From CAZRNB01 sp964601355 (lineage in GTDB: Bacteria; Planctomycetota; Phycisphaerae; Sedimentisphaerales; Anaerobacaceae): 7,975 nucleotides of DNA. Position 1 is the stretch's first letter. Each line of letters starts with the position of its first letter. The DNA is taken from assembly GCA_964601355.1 (NCBI GenBank), contig CAZRNB010000129.1, positions 1-7,975 of the forward strand, given 5' to 3'. The notes beneath the pieces were generated by a model, which saw nothing but the letters and a program-made list of their open reading frames with translations, made no database searches and was not told the DNA's origin. Below, in pieces: positions 5,881-7,975 of this stretch. The position numbers and the translations under genes were made by a program.

Positions 5881-6630
5881 ATGGATAGACCCAGAGTAGC
5901 TATTTTTGACTTTGCCTGCTGTGAAGGCTGCCAGCTTCAGATTGTGAACCTTGAAGAGGAGCTGCTTGAGCTGGTTGATGCCGTTCACGTGGTTGAGTGG
6001 CGTGAGGCGATGAGCGAGCAAAGCCGGGAGTACGATATAGTCATTATTGAAGGCTCCATCACACGACCCGAAGATGAAAAACGCCTTGAGATTATAAGAA
6101 CAAGAGCCAAGACTCTAATTGCTCTTGGCGCCTGCGCCACAATCGGCGGAATAAACAAGCTCAAGAACAACTTCGACCTGGCAGACGTTAAACGATGCGT
6201 GTATGGCAAGGCGGCAGATATGCCGCACCTTGATACGGTGCCGACAAAGGCTGTGGATGAGGTTGTCAAGGTGGATTACAAAATCCACGGCTGCCCCATA
6301 GATAGAAAAGAGTTCACGTATATGATTCGTTGTCTGCTTATAGGAAAGCGGCCTGAGATACCGGAGTACCCCGTCTGCGTCGAATGTAAGTCCCGCGGCA
6401 ATCCCTGCCTGTGGGATTATGGGCAGGTTTGTCTGGGGCCGATTATAAGAGCCGGATGCGGCGCAAGATGTCCGTCATCGGGCTTCAGGTGTTTTGGCTG
6501 CAGGGGATATGTGGATGACCCTAACGTCAACGCAGCCAAAGATGTCATCGAAAAGTACGGTTTGAGTGTCGAAGCGCTCAAAGGCAAAATGGTTCTTTTT
6601 GGAAGCGGTCAGGGGCCAACAAATGCATAA
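5881..6630 (+). CDS. hydD: [NiFe]-hydrogenase (sulfhydrogenase) delta subunit, small subunit
   Basis: The product has 249 residues and is the Fe-S small subunit that wires the NiFe centre of HydA to HydB/HydG. Proximal [4Fe-4S] ligands are visible in FACCEGCQ (C14 or C13, and C17), LGACAT (C84) and HGCP (C138). Eight more cysteines between 166 and 207 (VCVEC, NPC, GQVC, AGCGARC, FRCFGC) fit two further [4Fe-4S] clusters. There is no twin-arginine signal peptide, so the enzyme is cytoplasmic as expected for group 3. The MDRPRVAIFDFACCEGC start matches the usual N-terminus, with GGAGG at 5867-5871 lying 9 bases upstream. Its last 8 bases overlap the hydA start, typical of tight stoichiometric coupling. 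Confidence 0.94.
   Translation: MDRPRVAIFDFACCEGCQLQIVNLEEELLELVDAVHVVEWREAMSEQSREYDIVIIEGSITRPEDEKRLEIIRTRAKTLIALGACATIGGINKLKNNFDLADVKRCVYGKAADMPHLDTVPTKAVDEVVKVDYKIHGCPIDRKEFTYMIRCLLIGKRPEIPEYPVCVECKSRGNPCLWDYGQVCLGPIIRAGCGARCPSSGFRCFGCRGYVDDPNVNAAKDVIEKYGLSVEALKGKMVLFGSGQGPTNA
6611..6615 (+). promoter_or_regulatory. Ribosome binding site that fixes the hydA start
   Basis: AGGGG lies 7 bases before the ATG at 6623, inside the end of hydD. This favours 6623 over the in-frame ATG at 6566. The extra 19 residues from 6566 (MSKRSKAKWFFLEAVRGQQ) are only an out-of-frame reading of hydD and are unlike any hydrogenase N-terminus. Confidence 0.65.
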
Positions 6631-7933
6631 TAGCTTAGATATCAATGTTCATCATATAACGCGTGTCGAGGGACACGGCAACATCGTTGTCAATGTCACC
6701 AACGGTACAATCGGGAAACTACAATGGCAGGTCCCGGAGGCGCCGCGATTCTTCGAGGCAATGGTCAGAGGCCACAGCTACCAGGACATTCAGACGATTG
6801 TCTCGCGAATCTGCGGGATATGCTCTATTACACATTCTCTTGCCGCCACCAAGGCAGTGGAATCAGCTCTGGGCTTGAAGGTTTCCGAGCAGGCCGACAA
6901 GCTCAGAATACTTATGCACTATTCGGAGCAGATTCAAAGCCATGTTTTGCATATTGGATACCTGGCTGCCCCTGATTTCTTCGGCACACCTTCGGTTGTG
7001 CCGCTGGTTGCCAGGGCTGAAGACGTCGTTAAGACAATTGTTAAAGTCCATAGAATTGCCAACGAATGGTCAGATCTGCTCGCAGGTAGAACCACGCATC
7101 CTGTAACGCTCATACCGGGAGGGCTTACACGCACGCCTACCGAACAACAGCTTCACCAGTTGCAGCAAACGCTTAAAGATACCGTACCCGACTTAAAGAA
7201 GATTGCCGATGTGGTTTTAAGTATCGCGGGCAACATTCCAAAGTTTGAACGCCCAACCGAATATGTGTCGCTCAAACAGACTAATCCGCCGACATATACG
7301 TTCTATCACGGCGGCATCACCTCGACCGACAACAAGGACGCAGTCCTGCCGATCGAAAAATGGCACGAAGTGGCGAACGAGTATATCGTTGAGCAATCAA
7401 CGGCCAAGTGGGCAAAGTGGCACCGTGACAGCTATGCGGTCGGGGCATTGGCGAGGTTTAACAATAACGCAGAGCTTCTTTCGCCGATGGGCAAGGATGC
7501 TGCAAAGACGTTCGGCCTGAAAAAGGGCTGCTGCAATCCGTATATGAATACAGTGGCTCAGCTTGTCGAGTGCTTCCATGTTGTTGAGACAAGCATCGCT
7601 CTTATCGACCAGATATTATCCAAAGGGCTGAAGGGGGAGAAAGTCACAAGTTCTCCCAAAGCTGGAAAAGGTGTCGGCTGTGTCGAGGCGCCTCGCGGCA
7701 TTCTTTTTCACGAGTACGAATTTGATAAAAATGGCAATACTTTAGGTGCCGATATTTGCATCCCGACAAACCAGAACCACGCAAATATTCAAAAAGACTT
7801 TGAGAAGCTGGTGCCTGAAATAATTGATGAGGGTCAGGAAGCCGTCCGTCAAAAACTCGAAATGCTGGTACGTTCGTACGATCCGTGTATATCCTGCTCC
7901 ACACATATATTAGACGTGCAGTTTGTCAAGTAA
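6623..7933 (+). CDS. hydA: [NiFe]-hydrogenase (sulfhydrogenase) alpha subunit, catalytic large subunit
   Basis: The product has 436 residues and is the subunit where H2 is split or formed. The N-terminus (INVHHITRVEGHGN, 7-20) is the usual large-subunit opening. The L1 motif RICGICSITH (62-71) gives nickel ligands C64 and C67, and the L2 motif DPCISCSTH (420-428) gives C422 and C425. The P. furiosus protein has RICSFCSAAH at L1, so this copy uses the more general RICGIC form. After H428 an 8-residue tail, ILDVQFVK, remains for removal by a maturation endopeptidase once nickel is inserted. The length is close to the P. furiosus alpha subunit. With HydB, HydG and HydD it forms a group 3b-type NAD(P)-linked enzyme; the reductase subunit argues against group 3c (MvhA type). 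The chosen start overlaps hydD by 8 bases and has its own ribosome binding site. Confidence 0.95.
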   Translation: MHNSLDINVHHITRVEGHGNIVVNVTNGTIGKLQWQVPEAPRFFEAMVRGHSYQDIQTIVSRICGICSITHSLAATKAVESALGLKVSEQADKLRILMHYSEQIQSHVLHIGYLAAPDFFGTPSVVPLVARAEDVVKTIVKVHRIANEWSDLLAGRTTHPVTLIPGGLTRTPTEQQLHQLQQTLKDTVPDLKKIADVVLSIAGNIPKFERPTEYVSLKQTNPPTYTFYHGGITSTDNKDAVLPIEKWHEVANEYIVEQSTAKWAKWHRDSYAVGALARFNNNAELLSPMGKDAAKTFGLKKGCCNPYMNTVAQLVECFHVVETSIALIDQILSKGLKGEKVTSSPKAGKGVGCVEAPRGILFHEYEFDKNGNTLGADICIPTNQNHANIQKDFEKLVPEIIDEGQEAVRQKLEMLVRSYDPCISCSTHILDVQFVK

Positions 7934-7949
7934 TTCAAATTCCCTGGCG

Positions 7950-7975
7950 ATGAAAAAGCAAACGCTCGTGCTGGG
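7950..7975 (+). CDS. Start of a probable hydrogenase maturation protease (partial, runs off the window)
   Basis: A frame opens 16 bases after the hydA stop and reads MKKQTLVLG before the window ends. The HyaD/HycI/HoxW family of nickel-dependent endopeptidases typically begins M-K-x-T-L-V-L-G followed by a GNP...DDG motif, and its genes often follow the large-subunit gene. HydA has a cleavable tail, so such an enzyme is expected here. Only nine residues are visible and the upstream sequence has no strong Shine-Dalgarno motif, so the call rests on position and the short match. Confidence 0.6.

Overview
The window suggests a bacterium, most likely an anaerobic or facultatively anaerobic planctomycete of the Phycisphaerae/Sedimentisphaerales type. 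This is inferred from a secreted, duplicated right-handed beta-helix protein with 'SPCIDAGDP ... PNGGR(I/V)NMGA(F/Y)GG' module ends, and from intergenic DNA crowded with short palindromic repeats. All supported genes are on the + strand.

Region 1 (1-2698) is a hairpin-repeat leader followed by one large gene for an exported 852-residue beta-helix protein built from two homologous modules. Its substrate is unknown.

Region 2 (2699-3955) is 1.26 kb without a convincing gene. Its first part is a patchwork of small repeats: a half-copy of a 'CTTCGGTCGA' repeat, a 16-bp tandem pair, a 30-bp near-perfect palindrome, a bulged hairpin, octamer arrays facing each other and a GGTGGGGC hairpin. Its second part looks regulatory for the downstream operon: a candidate sigma70-type promoter followed by an exact TTGTGA-N6-TCACAA site of the CRP/FNR superfamily type. 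A stem-loop and a ~95-bp inverted-repeat element between 13-bp direct repeats then lie between the promoter and the first hydrogenase gene.

Region 3 (3956-7975) is a compact operon in the order beta-gamma-delta-alpha of a cytoplasmic bidirectional group 3b [NiFe]-hydrogenase (sulfhydrogenase type, as in Pyrococcus furiosus hydBGDA). HydA carries the NiFe site, HydD three predicted [4Fe-4S] clusters, HydB further [4Fe-4S] clusters, and HydG an FAD/NAD(P) reductase module with a [2Fe-2S] site. Together they would couple H2 oxidation or evolution to NAD(P)(H). HydA ends in a short tail after the last ligand motif. Sixteen bases further on, a new frame starting MKKQTLVLG runs off the window and looks like the start of the matching hydrogenase maturation protease.

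I see no CRISPR array, tRNA, rRNA or intact transposase. The hydrogenase itself is a known system. The least explained parts are the regulatory and repeat architecture in front of it and the beta-helix protein.
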